Of a stretch of 64,000 nucleotides of DNA, positions 46,877 through 56,613 are shown piece by piece. A program made the translations under genes and the position numbers. The notes under the pieces are model-generated. The model worked only from the letters and a program-made list of their open reading frames with translations. It did not search any database and was not told the origin of the DNA. Source of the stretch: Melioribacter roseus P3M-2 (GTDB lineage Bacteria; Bacteroidota; Ignavibacteria; Ignavibacteriales; Melioribacteraceae); the NCBI RefSeq assembly GCF_000279145.1, contig NC_018178.1, positions 2,214,001-2,278,000 on the forward strand. The letters run 5' to 3'. Positions within the stretch are counted from its first letter, which is position 1. The number at the start of each line of letters is the position of its first letter.

Positions 46877-47890
46877 GTGGTTGTAATACTCGAAAAAAAC
46901 GCTACAAAAGAGCAGGTTCAAAACGTAATAAATCATTTGGAAAATTACGGCTTCAAAGTTCATATTTCCGAAGGAGCCGAAAAAACTATAATAGGCGCAA
47001 TCGGAGTTCAGCCCAATTTCGACATACGAAATATCAGCATCCTCGAGGGAGTGGAAGACGTTTACAGGGTTACCACTCCGTACAAACTTGCCAGCCGGAG
47101 TTTCAAAGAGGAAAATACTGTAATAAAAATTAAGGACGTGGAAATTGGCGGCAATAAAATAGCAATGATGGCGGGTCCATGCTCGGTCGAAAACGAAGAT
47201 CAGATTTTCAAACTTGCCGAAACCGTAGCCAAATCCGGCGCAAAAATTTTAAGGGGCGGCGCGTTCAAACCGAGAACCTCGCCTTATTCGTTTCAAGGTT
47301 TGGGCGTCGAAGGTTTGAAAATGATGCGCGCGGCAGCCGATAAATATAACCTGCTTGTAATAACCGAAGTAATGCAGATAAGTCATATCGAGTTGATCGA
47401 ACCGTACACCGATATTTTCCAGGTGGGCGCGCGCAATATGCAAAACTTTCCGTTGTTGAAGGAACTGGGCAATGTGAAGAAACCGGTTATGTTGAAACGC
47501 GGCATTGCCGCTACGATCGAGGAATGGCTCATGTCTGCCGAGTATATTTTGAGCGGCGGCAATCCGGATGTGATGCTCTGCGAAAGAGGAATCAGAACAT
47601 TCGAAACTTACACGCGAAATACTTTCGACCTGTCGGCTATTCCGATTGTCCATAAGAAGAGTCATTTACCGGTAATAGCCGATCCTTCTCATGCTACCGG
47701 ATTGCGCGATCAGGTGCCGCCGATGGCAAGAGCCGCCGTAGCCGCTGGAGCGGACGGTTTAATGATCGAGATACACGACGACCCAGAAAGGGCTCTTTCT
47801 GACGGCCCTCAGGCTTTATTACCCGATACTTTTATAAATCTGATGAAAGAGCTCGATGCTATAGCAAAGGTAATTAACAGGTCATTATAA
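46877..47890 (+). CDS. aroF: 3-deoxy-7-phosphoheptulonate (DAHP) synthase
   Basis: Condenses PEP and erythrose 4-phosphate, the first step of the shikimate pathway. The 337-residue protein starts at GTG 46877 behind an AAGGAGG Shine-Dalgarno. It has an N-terminal ferredoxin-like regulatory domain (residues 1-65), then the type I-beta catalytic barrel with MMAGPCSVENEDQ, RGGAFKPRTSPYSFQG, ITEVM, GARNMQNF, KRG and DPSHATG. The N-terminal domain is often a feedback site for tyrosine or phenylalanine. tyrA follows after 1 bp. Confidence 0.95.
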   Translation: MVVILEKNATKEQVQNVINHLENYGFKVHISEGAEKTIIGAIGVQPNFDIRNISILEGVEDVYRVTTPYKLASRSFKEENTVIKIKDVEIGGNKIAMMAGPCSVENEDQIFKLAETVAKSGAKILRGGAFKPRTSPYSFQGLGVEGLKMMRAAADKYNLLVITEVMQISHIELIEPYTDIFQVGARNMQNFPLLKELGNVKKPVMLKRGIAATIEEWLMSAEYILSGGNPDVMLCERGIRTFETYTRNTFDLSAIPIVHKKSHLPVIADPSHATGLRDQVPPMARAAVAAGADGLMIEIHDDPERALSDGPQALLPDTFINLMKELDAIAKVINRSL

Positions 47891-47891
47891 A

Positions 47892-48980
47892 TTGCACTTT
47901 AAAAAAATAGCTTTTCTCGGTTTGGGATTAATCGGCGGGTCGTTAGCCAAAGCGCTTAAATCGGCAAATCCCGGTTTGTTAATTTCGGCTTACGACCGCC
48001 GCGATGTGCTCGAAAAAGCGCTCAACGAAAAGGCAATCGACCGCGGACTCGATACAGTAGAAGATGCATTGGACGACGATTTGATATTCCTTTGCTTCCC
48101 CGTCGACAAATCGATAGAAACTTTTAAGAATTTGATTCCGAAACTGAAGCCGGGGCAGACAATATCGGACGTCTGCAGCGTAAAAGAAATATTCCATCAA
48201 ATATGGAACGAATGCGGCGGCAATTGCAGCGGGTTTTATATCGGCGGTCATCCTATGGCGGGAAAAGAAAAAAACGGTTACGAGCATTCCGATTCTACCT
48301 TATTTGAAAACAGCGTTTATATTTTAAGCGACTCGTCAAAAAACTATCCGACGTTGAATGAATTTGCGGATCTTATACATTCAACCGGCGCGCATATTAC
48401 TTTCTTGAATCCGAAAGTGCACGATATAATAGTTGCTGCAGTCAGTCATTTGCCGCAATTACTTTCGGTATCGTTGATTAACTCCGCAGTTATTAAAGAC
48501 AGCGATATTAATTTCTTCGATTTCGCAGCAGGCGGATTCAGAGATATGACTCGCATTGCCGCCAGCGATTTTAACCTCTGGGAGCCGATAATCAGATACA
48601 ATCAAAAAAATATTTTACAGGCTATAGATAATTTTTCGTACGATCTTACGGAATTGAAAAACGCTATAGAAAAGGGAAACTACAAACTATTGGCGGAAAA
48701 ATTCGAAAGCGCCCGCAAAAAAAGAGACGAAATTCCAAAGAATACTAAAGGCTTTATCAACCCGCTCTTCGACATTTTTGTCTTTGTTAAAGACCAGCCG
48801 GGAGTGCTTGCCAAAATAACCTCTGCGCTCTATGAAGCGGGAATTAATATAAGGGATCTGGAACTGTTGAAAATAAGATTAGGCTCCGGCGGCACGTTTA
48901 GGATTTCTTTCGAAACTCAACAGGACGCGGATAAAGCCAAACATATTATCGAGAGCATCGGATTTACGACGCGCATTTAA
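47892..48980 (+). CDS. tyrA: Prephenate dehydrogenase with ACT domain
   Basis: Oxidises prephenate to 4-hydroxyphenylpyruvate in tyrosine synthesis. The 362-residue protein starts at TTG 47892. It has the NAD motif FLGLGLIGGSLAKAL, DVCSVKE, GGHPMAGKEKNGYEHS, the helical domain with AVSHLPQLLS, and GFRDMTRIAASD. A C-terminal ACT domain (from about residue 288, FVFVKDQPGVLAKITSALYEAGINIRD-like) suggests allosteric control. It lies 1 bp after the DAHP synthase gene, so the pair is likely one transcript. Confidence 0.95.
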   Translation: MHFKKIAFLGLGLIGGSLAKALKSANPGLLISAYDRRDVLEKALNEKAIDRGLDTVEDALDDDLIFLCFPVDKSIETFKNLIPKLKPGQTISDVCSVKEIFHQIWNECGGNCSGFYIGGHPMAGKEKNGYEHSDSTLFENSVYILSDSSKNYPTLNEFADLIHSTGAHITFLNPKVHDIIVAAVSHLPQLLSVSLINSAVIKDSDINFFDFAAGGFRDMTRIAASDFNLWEPIIRYNQKNILQAIDNFSYDLTELKNAIEKGNYKLLAEKFESARKKRDEIPKNTKGFINPLFDIFVFVKDQPGVLAKITSALYEAGINIRDLELLKIRLGSGGTFRISFETQQDADKAKHIIESIGFTTRI

Positions 48981-49024
48981 TCGTTACGGATTTCCGGAGG
49001 CAATTTATCCTTACCTTAAATAGT

Positions 49025-49032
49025 TATATTTG
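49025..49032 (+). promoter_or_regulatory. Possible -7 box of GH13 gene
   Basis: TATATTTG matches TAnnTTTG and is 38 bp before the ATG. No TTG occurs at the 20-bp spacing, so support is partial. Confidence 0.35.
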
Positions 49033-49070
49033 ATTATATTACACATCATAAACCAGATGAATAAAGCAAG

Positions 49071-52000
49071 ATGGCAAAAACTAAAGTCGCTTCGTCGCTG
49101 TTTCCGTATAATCTAAGTAAAAATTCGTATCCCAAATATGAATTTCATGTTGCGGCAGATATCCGAAAAAAATACGATATCGAAGATGAATTCTTTTCGA
49201 TAGAAGGCAATTTGGTTTTTGCAGACTTTCATGCAGTCCGCAAGCTTGTTCATAAAATCAACTCTAAGCGAAATCCTTCGGATTACGTTCAGGCAGGCAA
49301 AGTTAATGCAGCGGCATTAATCGACGAAATTTACCATTACCTTTTCAGGATTTATGAGGAAAACGTTAATCCGGGAGTAATCGAACGAGCCGCCGATTTT
49401 ATTACGAAACATTTGAGTGAAAATCAGTATAGAAAGTTGCTGTTTGAATTTTTAGAATTATTCCCTACTACCGATATATTCAGGGGGCGTATCGGAATTT
49501 ACGATTATCTCAATTCGATGACCGCCGGGAAAAAGAATACCGATATTGTACTGGAAGAGTTGATACTTCTTCATTTTGCAAATCAAAATCCCGCTAACAA
49601 AAAAATCAGAGAATTATTCGACGATAATTATTTCAAGGAGAAAGACCTTTATTACAAGAGTATAGAAATTCTGGAACAGTTCTTCAAAGAAGAAAAGCGC
49701 TTCGGATTGGAAAATCAGGATTTATTTACTTTTTTCAAAACGCCGTTTCAATACAGTCCGGAAGATATAGAAGGGCAACTCGATTTTATAAGAGAAAAGT
49801 GGGGCGTTTTATTAAATGAAGATTTTTTGAAAAAATTATTGCGCAGCAAAGATTTTATTAAAGAAGAATATATACAGGGCGGAGGTCCCGGCGGAGCGCC
49901 GGCGGTAGCTCCGAATTTCTTTGGAGTTCCGGACAATGCCGATATTCTTCGTCTCGGTAAATCAGGTTATCAGTATGCCCTCGAAGCGCAAAAAGATTAT
50001 GAAGAGCCGGAAAATTTTACCGCCGATACCGATTGGATGCCCAAAGTAGTATTGATTGCAAAAAATACTTATGTATGGCTCGATCAACTGAGTAAGAAAT
50101 ACCAGAGGCCAATAAAAAGACTTGATCAAATACCCGATGAGGAACTCGAAACTTTAAGACGCTGGGGGTTCAACGCGCTCTGGTTGATCGGCATATGGGA
50201 AAGAAGCAGCGCATCGAAAAAGATTAAACACTTGATGGGAAATGTAGACGCTATCGGGTCGGCTTATTCACTCTACGATTATATAATTGCCGAAGATCTG
50301 GGCGGAGAAGAAGCTTATCAAAACCTGAATAAAAGAGCCAGACATTTCGGCATACGTCTCGCAAGCGATATGGTGCCAAACCATACGGGAATTTATTCCC
50401 GCTGGATTGTGGAACACCCGGATTATTTCATACAGGCATCTTACCCTCCGTTCCCGTCATACAGTTTCACGGGACCTAATTTGTCGGACGATCCGTCTGT
50501 CCAAATTCGAATAGAGGACGGGTATTGGGATCGTTCTGACGCGGCTGTCGTATTCGAATGGATTAATAATCATACGGGCGAAAGGCGTTATATTTATCAC
50601 GGCAACGACGGCACTAATATGCCGTGGAACGATACTGCGCAACTGGATATGATCAAAGCGGAAGTGCGCGAAGCCGTAATTCAGAAAATATTCGAAGTGG
50701 CTCGCAAATTTTCGATTATTCGATTCGACGCGGCGATGACTTTAACCAAAAGGCACTTTTCGAGACTCTGGTATCCGGAACCGGGCAAAGGCGGGGACAT
50801 CCCCTCGAGGTCGGATTTTTCGATGACCAAAGAAGAATTCGACAGATTGTTTCCCAAAGAATTTTGGCGCGAAGTAGTCGACAGAATTAATCAGGAGATG
50901 CCCGACACTCTACTCCTTGCAGAGGCATTCTGGTTAATGGAAGGATATTTTGTAAGAACGCTCGGCATGCATCGGGTCTATAATTCGGCTTTTATGCATA
51001 TGCTGATGAAAGAAGAGAACGATAAATTCAGGGATTTGATTACGAACACACTTGAATTCGAACCTGAAATACTAAAACGGTATGTTAATTTTATGAGCAA
51101 TCCCGACGAAGAAACAGCAATAAAACAATTCGGCTCGGACGATAAATATTTCGGTGTTTGTATCTTAATGTCGACTTTGCCCGGATTGCCGATGTTTGCT
51201 CACGGTCAAATTGAAGGTCTTACCGAAAAATACGGAATGGAATATCAAAGGGCGTACTATCACGAATCGCCGAATCAATGGTTAATCGACCGGCATGAAA
51301 GAGAAATATTTCCTCTCCTCGGCAAAAGATATTTGTTCAGCAATGTTGAAAATTTCTGGCTTTACGATTTTATTGACGACTACGGGCATGTCAACGAAAA
51401 CGTAATATCTTTTACCAACAGGGAAAACGACGAGAAGACTCTCGTGTTTTATAATAATAAATACGAAGCAACCTCCGGGAAAATATTCAGATCTACGCCC
51501 AAATTGGTGCAGCGAGGAGGTAAGAAAGAATTACACGTAAAAACTCTTTCAGACGCTCTCGACATTAAATCCTCTAAAAATTATTATTACGTCTTTAGAG
51601 AACATGTAACAAATCTCGAATATCTCAAATCCGGCTATGACCTTTCGATCGACGGATTCTATATAGAACTAAAAGGATTCCAATCTGCTGTGTTTCTGGA
51701 TTTCAGAGAAATCTACGATGAATTCGGAGATTGGAAAAAGCTCGAACGTAAACTACAGGGGAAAGGCGTTCCAAGCATATCTCGAGCAATGATAGAAATG
51801 CAACTCGAACCGATACACAAAACATTCCTCGATATTTTCGAAGATGATTCATTGGAGGAATTTTACGATAATTATATTCACGGATCGGAAGATATAAACA
51901 GCGGAGAATCAATTTTAAAAGGGAGATTCAATAAATTAATCGACACCGTTTGCGCGCAATTTGAAATCGAGTCGGATAATCATTTGATATGGAAAAATTT

Positions 52001-52712
52001 CGAACTCGAAGTCGAAGCCCTGAAGTTTCTAAACGGCGCATTACAGAGGCATTTTATTGTGGATGAAAATATTCCGAATAAGGAACTGCATAAAGCAATA
52101 ATTACAAATGAATACAGAAACTACAAAGACGATACGATCCTTTATTTGATATGGCTGGTAGTATCGAATATGTCGTCGCTTTTCGAAGACGATGGAGATT
52201 TGAACAAGAAAAATTACATTAACAAGATATTGCTCGATTCGCCCATCAGGCAAATACTCAAAAGAATCGGCAAGGGCGAATTCGAATTGTTGCGGGAATT
52301 ATTGCTGCTTAAAATCTTGCAGGACATCAATAACGGAGCCATCGAAATGTTTTGCGACGGCGGGAAGAATGAACAAGTAGAGAACGGAAAATACGAGTTC
52401 AATTGTATACTCAATTTGCTGAATGACGAGTCGGTTAGAACATATATCGGTGTCAATGAATACGAAGGAGTAGTTTATTTCAGCAAGGAAAATTTCGAGG
52501 AATTTTTAGATTGGCTATTTACGCTCTCGGTAATCGAAAAAATAATTATGTATATACTCACGGAAAATGATAACGAAAGAGCCGAAGAAAATTCGGAAAA
52601 AGAAATAGTGAAAATCATTAATAACGCTTTCAAGAAATATACAGTGATTAAAAAGCTTTCGGAAGAATCCGGTTACCGACTCGATATATTTAAAGATTTT
52701 TTGAGAAAATAA
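49071..52712 (+). CDS. Giant GH13 alpha-amylase-family protein
   Basis: A 1213-residue protein without a recognisable signal peptide, so probably cytoplasmic. The central (beta/alpha)8 region (about residues 330-760) shows GH13 motifs: region I DMVPNH (433-438), nucleophile Asp553 in RFDAAMT, acid/base Glu618 in LLAEAFW, and Asp679 in SNPDEE, where the usual NHD reads NPD, as in some GlgE/maltose-transfer enzymes. About 300 residues precede and 450 follow the barrel; neither resembles a domain I know. A glycine/proline-rich GGGPGGAPAVAPNFFG stretch sits just before it. The most likely role is alpha-glucan metabolism; hydrolase versus transferase is open. Confidence 0.85.
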   Translation: MAKTKVASSLFPYNLSKNSYPKYEFHVAADIRKKYDIEDEFFSIEGNLVFADFHAVRKLVHKINSKRNPSDYVQAGKVNAAALIDEIYHYLFRIYEENVNPGVIERAADFITKHLSENQYRKLLFEFLELFPTTDIFRGRIGIYDYLNSMTAGKKNTDIVLEELILLHFANQNPANKKIRELFDDNYFKEKDLYYKSIEILEQFFKEEKRFGLENQDLFTFFKTPFQYSPEDIEGQLDFIREKWGVLLNEDFLKKLLRSKDFIKEEYIQGGGPGGAPAVAPNFFGVPDNADILRLGKSGYQYALEAQKDYEEPENFTADTDWMPKVVLIAKNTYVWLDQLSKKYQRPIKRLDQIPDEELETLRRWGFNALWLIGIWERSSASKKIKHLMGNVDAIGSAYSLYDYIIAEDLGGEEAYQNLNKRARHFGIRLASDMVPNHTGIYSRWIVEHPDYFIQASYPPFPSYSFTGPNLSDDPSVQIRIEDGYWDRSDAAVVFEWINNHTGERRYIYHGNDGTNMPWNDTAQLDMIKAEVREAVIQKIFEVARKFSIIRFDAAMTLTKRHFSRLWYPEPGKGGDIPSRSDFSMTKEEFDRLFPKEFWREVVDRINQEMPDTLLLAEAFWLMEGYFVRTLGMHRVYNSAFMHMLMKEENDKFRDLITNTLEFEPEILKRYVNFMSNPDEETAIKQFGSDDKYFGVCILMSTLPGLPMFAHGQIEGLTEKYGMEYQRAYYHESPNQWLIDRHEREIFPLLGKRYLFSNVENFWLYDFIDDYGHVNENVISFTNRENDEKTLVFYNNKYEATSGKIFRSTPKLVQRGGKKELHVKTLSDALDIKSSKNYYYVFREHVTNLEYLKSGYDLSIDGFYIELKGFQSAVFLDFREIYDEFGDWKKLERKLQGKGVPSISRAMIEMQLEPIHKTFLDIFEDDSLEEFYDNYIHGSEDINSGESILKGRFNKLIDTVCAQFEIESDNHLIWKNFELEVEALKFLNGALQRHFIVDENIPNKELHKAIITNEYRNYKDDTILYLIWLVVSNMSSLFEDDGDLNKKNYINKILLDSPIRQILKRIGKGEFELLRELLLLKILQDINNGAIEMFCDGGKNEQVENGKYEFNCILNLLNDESVRTYIGVNEYEGVVYFSKENFEEFLDWLFTLSVIEKIIMYILTENDNERAEENSEKEIVKIINNAFKKYTVIKKLSEESGYRLDIFKDFLRK

Positions 52713-52715
52713 TAA

Positions 52716-52730
52716 AACGGCAGAGCCGTT
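52716..52730 (-). terminator. Hairpin terminator for the minus-strand exporter operon
   Basis: On the minus strand AACGGC-TCT-GCCGTT is followed by TTATTATTTTCTC. It lies 50 bp beyond the stop of the barrel gene at 52782. The plus strand has no T tract after it. Confidence 0.55.
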
Positions 52731-52781
52731 ATGACTCCGCCGTCACAGGGGTTGTGTGAAGCACAGCTCATAGAGCTGAAC

Positions 52782-53306
52782 TTATAAATTGGGAGTTATT
52801 CTCAATCCCAAGCTGTTCGTCCATCCTGAGAATTCCATTCCGTTGAAATAAACGCCCATGTCGAAATTAATCGAAAGATTGTCGAGCAGTTTATAATCGA
52901 CGCCTGCGCCATACCGTGCGTACAATTTGAATTTATCGTCGGAGGGCAAGTTGTCGTAGTCATATTTCTTATATGACGTGACAAATCCGGCGGATATATA
53001 GGGAAAGATCAAATCAGTATTAAACGGTTTAACTACGGCGGTTAAACCGGTTCTGTAATCGGTTTCTTTACCGCTCAATTCTTTCATGTCGCCTTTCAGA
53101 TATTCTACTGTAAATGCTACGGTAAATTCTTCTGTAATGTCGTATCCGGCTAGCGCTCCGTAACCGACGGGAGTTTTTATATCGGTAATTCCTTTGTCGC
53201 CGATGTTGTTGAAGTGACTGAAAATAATTCCTGCCGAGACTCTGCTTTGAGAAAAAGCGGATAGCGGCAAAGTTACAAGTATCAATAACGTTAATAATCG
53301 TTTCAT
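52782..53306 (-). CDS. Small outer-membrane beta-barrel protein
   Basis: A 174-residue protein with a signal peptide (LLTLLILVTLPLSAFSQS) and alternating strands of an outer-membrane beta-barrel (YGALAGYDITEEFTVAFTVEYL, YARYGAGVDYKLLDNLSINFDMGV), ending in GLRITPNL. It is the last gene of the exporter operon, overlapping the permease gene by 4 bp. It may serve the exporter, but no specific role is recognisable. Confidence 0.78.
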   Translation of the reverse strand: MKRLLTLLILVTLPLSAFSQSRVSAGIIFSHFNNIGDKGITDIKTPVGYGALAGYDITEEFTVAFTVEYLKGDMKELSGKETDYRTGLTAVVKPFNTDLIFPYISAGFVTSYKKYDYDNLPSDDKFKLYARYGAGVDYKLLDNLSINFDMGVYFNGMEFSGWTNSLGLRITPNL

Positions 53307-54463
53307 TTTATACCTCTGTTTAATTTGTGAATTCTGATTAGAGAAGCGGCTAAGTAGAACAATAGAAGCAATGTAAGATGTAAAATCTCGGGCAGGAGGT
53401 TTGGAATGCCCGCCCCGGCTTGAGATAACCGCGTAAAAAGATTCATGTAAGGCGTGAATGGCGCTGAATAACTCAACAATTTAATTACAATAGGCATTGC
53501 ATCTAATTTCCAGCTGTATCCCGAAAAGAGAAATATGGGATACGATGTGAGAGCCATTATCTGAAGCGCGTGTAATTTTTTCTTGAAGAATGAAGAAATA
53601 AAAATACCGAAATAAACAACGCTGCCGAGGAACAGAAATCCGGTTATTGTAAGAACGATATAACTGCCTTTGAAATCAATTCCGAACAGAGGGAAAATTA
53701 TAATAGTAAAAAACAACAGATATACGGAATACAGAAGTATATAGTAAATACCCTTCGCAATAAGTGTTTGCAATATACCGTAATTATCCCCCCACAATGT
53801 GATTTCGTCGTTTTCCCTCATTTGGGCTATGCTTTCGGAAACGCCCATTAATAGCGTCTGGTGCAATATAAGAACCAAAACGGCGGGTATTAAATAATAA
53901 CCGTAGCTGTCCGACAAATTAAACAAGTTACGGATTTCAAGTTGCACGGGCTCGGATAATATCTTCGCCTGTTCCGGAGCATAGCCTTTCGATATGAAAA
54001 CAGAACTTTTAATTTCATCGTTGATAGAAGCGACGGTTTCGTTTATACCTTTATTTAAATCATTCGAAATCAAAAAACGCGATGTGTTCAGATATACTTT
54101 AATAGCGTTCTTTTCGTGTCTTTTCAATCTTTCTTCGTAATGCTTCGGAATAACAATTATTCCCTGAACCGAGCCTTCGCTTAACAACTTTTCGTCAGGG
54201 AATTCGATTTCGTATTTGACGCCGATATTAGAGTGGGCGTCGAGTAAACGAATTAATTCTCTCGAGGATTTTGTTTTGTCTAAGTCGGCCACAGCCACCG
54301 GAACGTCCCGCTCCACTTTATTGATATATACGGAGCTGTAGAAGAAAGAATAAAATAACGGAGCGAGAATGAGTATTGAAAGAAGATCAAAGTCTCTTCT
54401 AATGTTTCGCGATTCGTCGACAATAAGGCATGTTATATTTTTTATGATGTTTTTAATTCTCAT
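53303..54463 (-). CDS. ABC-2 type exporter permease
   Basis: A 386-residue membrane protein: an N-terminal helix (SILILAPLFYSFFYSSVYI), a large extracytoplasmic domain (about residues 50-190, VAVADLDKTKSSRELIRLLD), and five or six C-terminal helices with the ABC-2 pattern (FLFLGSVVYFGIFISSFFKK, ALTSYPIFLFSGYSW). This matches YhhJ/YbhR-type permeases. It overlaps its paralogue upstream by 4 bp. No ATPase is encoded nearby. Confidence 0.9.
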   Translation of the reverse strand: MRIKNIIKNITCLIVDESRNIRRDFDLLSILILAPLFYSFFYSSVYINKVERDVPVAVADLDKTKSSRELIRLLDAHSNIGVKYEIEFPDEKLLSEGSVQGIIVIPKHYEERLKRHEKNAIKVYLNTSRFLISNDLNKGINETVASINDEIKSSVFISKGYAPEQAKILSEPVQLEIRNLFNLSDSYGYYLIPAVLVLILHQTLLMGVSESIAQMRENDEITLWGDNYGILQTLIAKGIYYILLYSVYLLFFTIIIFPLFGIDFKGSYIVLTITGFLFLGSVVYFGIFISSFFKKKLHALQIMALTSYPIFLFSGYSWKLDAMPIVIKLLSYSAPFTPYMNLFTRLSQAGAGIPNLLPEILHLTLLLLFYLAASLIRIHKLNRGIK

Positions 54464-55629
54464 TTAAGTTGTTCGCTGGTAATTTTATTGATTCTGTATT
54501 TTAACGCAATATATGCCGCTGCAAATGTGATTATCGCAAAGAATATTAGCGCAGCTAATTCCGACGTCATATCTGACGGATTCGCGCCGGCGCGGATGAT
54601 TTTTATAAAGGCTTCGAGGAAGTACGTAAACGGCATTGAATAAGCCAGGGCTTTATGAACCGAGGGCATTGCCCAAACCGGGAAAGTATAACCGCTGAGT
54701 ATAAAAGCGGGGGTGTTTATGAATATTGTCAGCTCGGTTGCAAAAAGTTGATCATTAAATAACGAGGATATCAATATACCCGAATTGACGTTGACGGCGA
54801 TGAAAATAATAAATAGCAGTAATAATACGACGTACGAACCATTAACAGCTATATTGTAGAGCGGAAAAATTATAAAAAGAATTATCAACGTCATGAAAAA
54901 ATAAAGCGTAAAGTAAGGCGCGAACTTTCCCGCAAAGATTAATAAAGAGTTCCCGCGCGAAATCAAAATCAGTTCTCCAAAGGCTCTTCCGGTAAATTCG
55001 GAATTTATTATCAGCGACGTCGAAAGCATAATAGCGATCTGAAGCGTAAAAGCTATTAAGCCGGGCGGCAGGTAGCTCACGTAACTGTAGTTGGGATTAT
55101 AGAGCGAACTCGTTTCTATTTTAACCGGATTAACCAACGGGTAGGCGATTGTTTCGTTCATCGAATTCTTTTCGAATTTATTAAGCAGCGTTCCGGCCGA
55201 AAAAGTCTTGACGATTGTGGAAGCGTCTTTTAATATGAGATTGCTCGTAATAATATTAGAGCTGTTTTTGTACACAATTATCCTAGATTGCAGCCCTCGC
55301 TTAATTGAACGTTCGAAATCCGAGGGTATATAAAAGACCGCTTCCGTTTTGCCGCTATTGAAACCGTCTTCAATCATATCGATTGAAACGTATGAATCGA
55401 TTATTTCCATTGACGGGGAAGCGTCGATAAGCCGTATTAATTTTCGCGAAAGCTCGCTTCTGTCGCAGTCGTAAACCGCTACGGGCAACTCGCGTAAAAT
55501 TTCTTTTTTATATATCGAATTGAGTATCAGTATAAGAATGAAGGGCATAACAACCGCAATGAATATTGAGGTTCCGCTCATGCCCCGAATTTCTCTCTTT
55601 GCGATACGATATATTGTTTGCAAATTCAT
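54460..55629 (-). CDS. ABC-2 type exporter permease
   Basis: A 389-residue paralogue of the adjacent permease with the same plan: FIAVVMPFILILILNSIY helix, extracytoplasmic domain starting LPVAVYDCDRSELSRKLIRLID, and C-terminal helices with INTPAFILSGYTFPVWAMP. Two such permeases would form a heterodimer, as in YbhS-YbhR systems. It follows the membrane-fusion-protein gene by 3 bp. Confidence 0.9.
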   Translation of the reverse strand: MNLQTIYRIAKREIRGMSGTSIFIAVVMPFILILILNSIYKKEILRELPVAVYDCDRSELSRKLIRLIDASPSMEIIDSYVSIDMIEDGFNSGKTEAVFYIPSDFERSIKRGLQSRIIVYKNSSNIITSNLILKDASTIVKTFSAGTLLNKFEKNSMNETIAYPLVNPVKIETSSLYNPNYSYVSYLPPGLIAFTLQIAIMLSTSLIINSEFTGRAFGELILISRGNSLLIFAGKFAPYFTLYFFMTLIILFIIFPLYNIAVNGSYVVLLLLFIIFIAVNVNSGILISSLFNDQLFATELTIFINTPAFILSGYTFPVWAMPSVHKALAYSMPFTYFLEAFIKIIRAGANPSDMTSELAALIFFAIITFAAAYIALKYRINKITSEQLK

Positions 55630-55632
55630 TTC

Positions 55633-56613
55633 CTAATTCTCTAAATTTATCTGAGCCGTCATGCCCGGCAGAAGCTTGAAATTATTATCAATTGGGACCA
55701 GATGAACTTCAAAGGTTTTAAGATCGAAATCGCCTTTCCGGTTTGTAGGTTTCCAATCTGCAAAATCGCCCAAAGGGGAAATGTAATTAACCTTCACTGA
55801 CAGTTCCTTGTTGCCGAGAGCCCGAATGGTTGCCTTGAAAATTTTCCCCTTGGAGATATTTTGCATTTCGTCTTCTCGGACGTGAAGTATTACATATCGG
55901 TCGTTTTCGGGAAGAATTGAAAAAACTGGGTAGCCTGAATTAATCAGTTCTCCTATATCGGCGTAGATGTCGGTTACTTCGCCTGAAATGGGAGATTTAA
56001 TCACAAGCTCCTCATAATAAGCCAGAACTTCGTTGTAGGCGTTCTCCGCTTGAGTAACAAGTCCGCGCGCCGCCGAAATCTCTTCTTCGCGCGCGCCTTT
56101 GAGAGCCATGTCGTATTTGGCTTTTGCGGCTTCCATCTGGGCTTTTGCTGCATTGTATTTAAATTCGATTTCGTCGAATTCCTGCAGCGAAATAACATTT
56201 TCTTTATATAGCTCTTTAAATCGATTATAAGTTTTGGAAACGTATTCGTATTGAGATTTAGCCTGGAGATATAAATTCATAGCGGCTTCTTTTTCTTCAT
56301 CACGAGCGCCGTTGAGAGCCATCCGATATTTCGCATTCGCCGCTTCTAAGGCTCCTTTTGCCTGTTTCAATTTGGCTTCGAGCTCCCTGCTTTCAATTAT
56401 TGCAAGTGTGTCTCCAATATTTACTTTGTCTCCCTCGCGGACAAATATTTTCTTAAGCCTTCCGGGTATTTTAGAGGATACGTCGACTTGACGAGATTCG
56501 ACCAAACCGGTAATAATCTTTTCGTCGCCGGAGGAGATACCGGAAAATGCAATAAAGAACGCTAAACTGAAAAATACGATTGCTAAAGATGGAATTATGA
56601 TTTTCTTATTCAT
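55633..56613 (-). CDS. HlyD-family membrane fusion protein
   Basis: A 326-residue periplasmic adaptor. The start is taken at MNKKIIIPSLA (56613), just inside the end of the tolC-like gene (8-bp overlap); an upstream ATG lies deep inside that gene. It has an N-terminal anchor, a biotinyl-lipoyl half-motif (IPGRLKKIFVREGDKVNIGDTLAII), two alpha-helical hairpin repeats with duplicated AKYRMALNGARDEE / AKYDMALKGAREEE segments, and the closing lipoyl/beta-barrel (VIKSPISGEVTDIY). It links the permeases to the TolC-like channel. Confidence 0.92.
   Translation of the reverse strand: MNKKIIIPSLAIVFFSLAFFIAFSGISSGDEKIITGLVESRQVDVSSKIPGRLKKIFVREGDKVNIGDTLAIIESRELEAKLKQAKGALEAANAKYRMALNGARDEEKEAAMNLYLQAKSQYEYVSKTYNRFKELYKENVISLQEFDEIEFKYNAAKAQMEAAKAKYDMALKGAREEEISAARGLVTQAENAYNEVLAYYEELVIKSPISGEVTDIYADIGELINSGYPVFSILPENDRYVILHVREDEMQNISKGKIFKATIRALGNKELSVKVNYISPLGDFADWKPTNRKGDFDLKTFEVHLVPIDNNFKLLPGMTAQINLEN

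Noticed and set aside
52764-52778. CAGCTC-ATA-GAGCTG short palindrome as an operator
   Set aside because: It lies between two convergent stop codons with no promoter nearby, so it is more likely a stem of the termination region.
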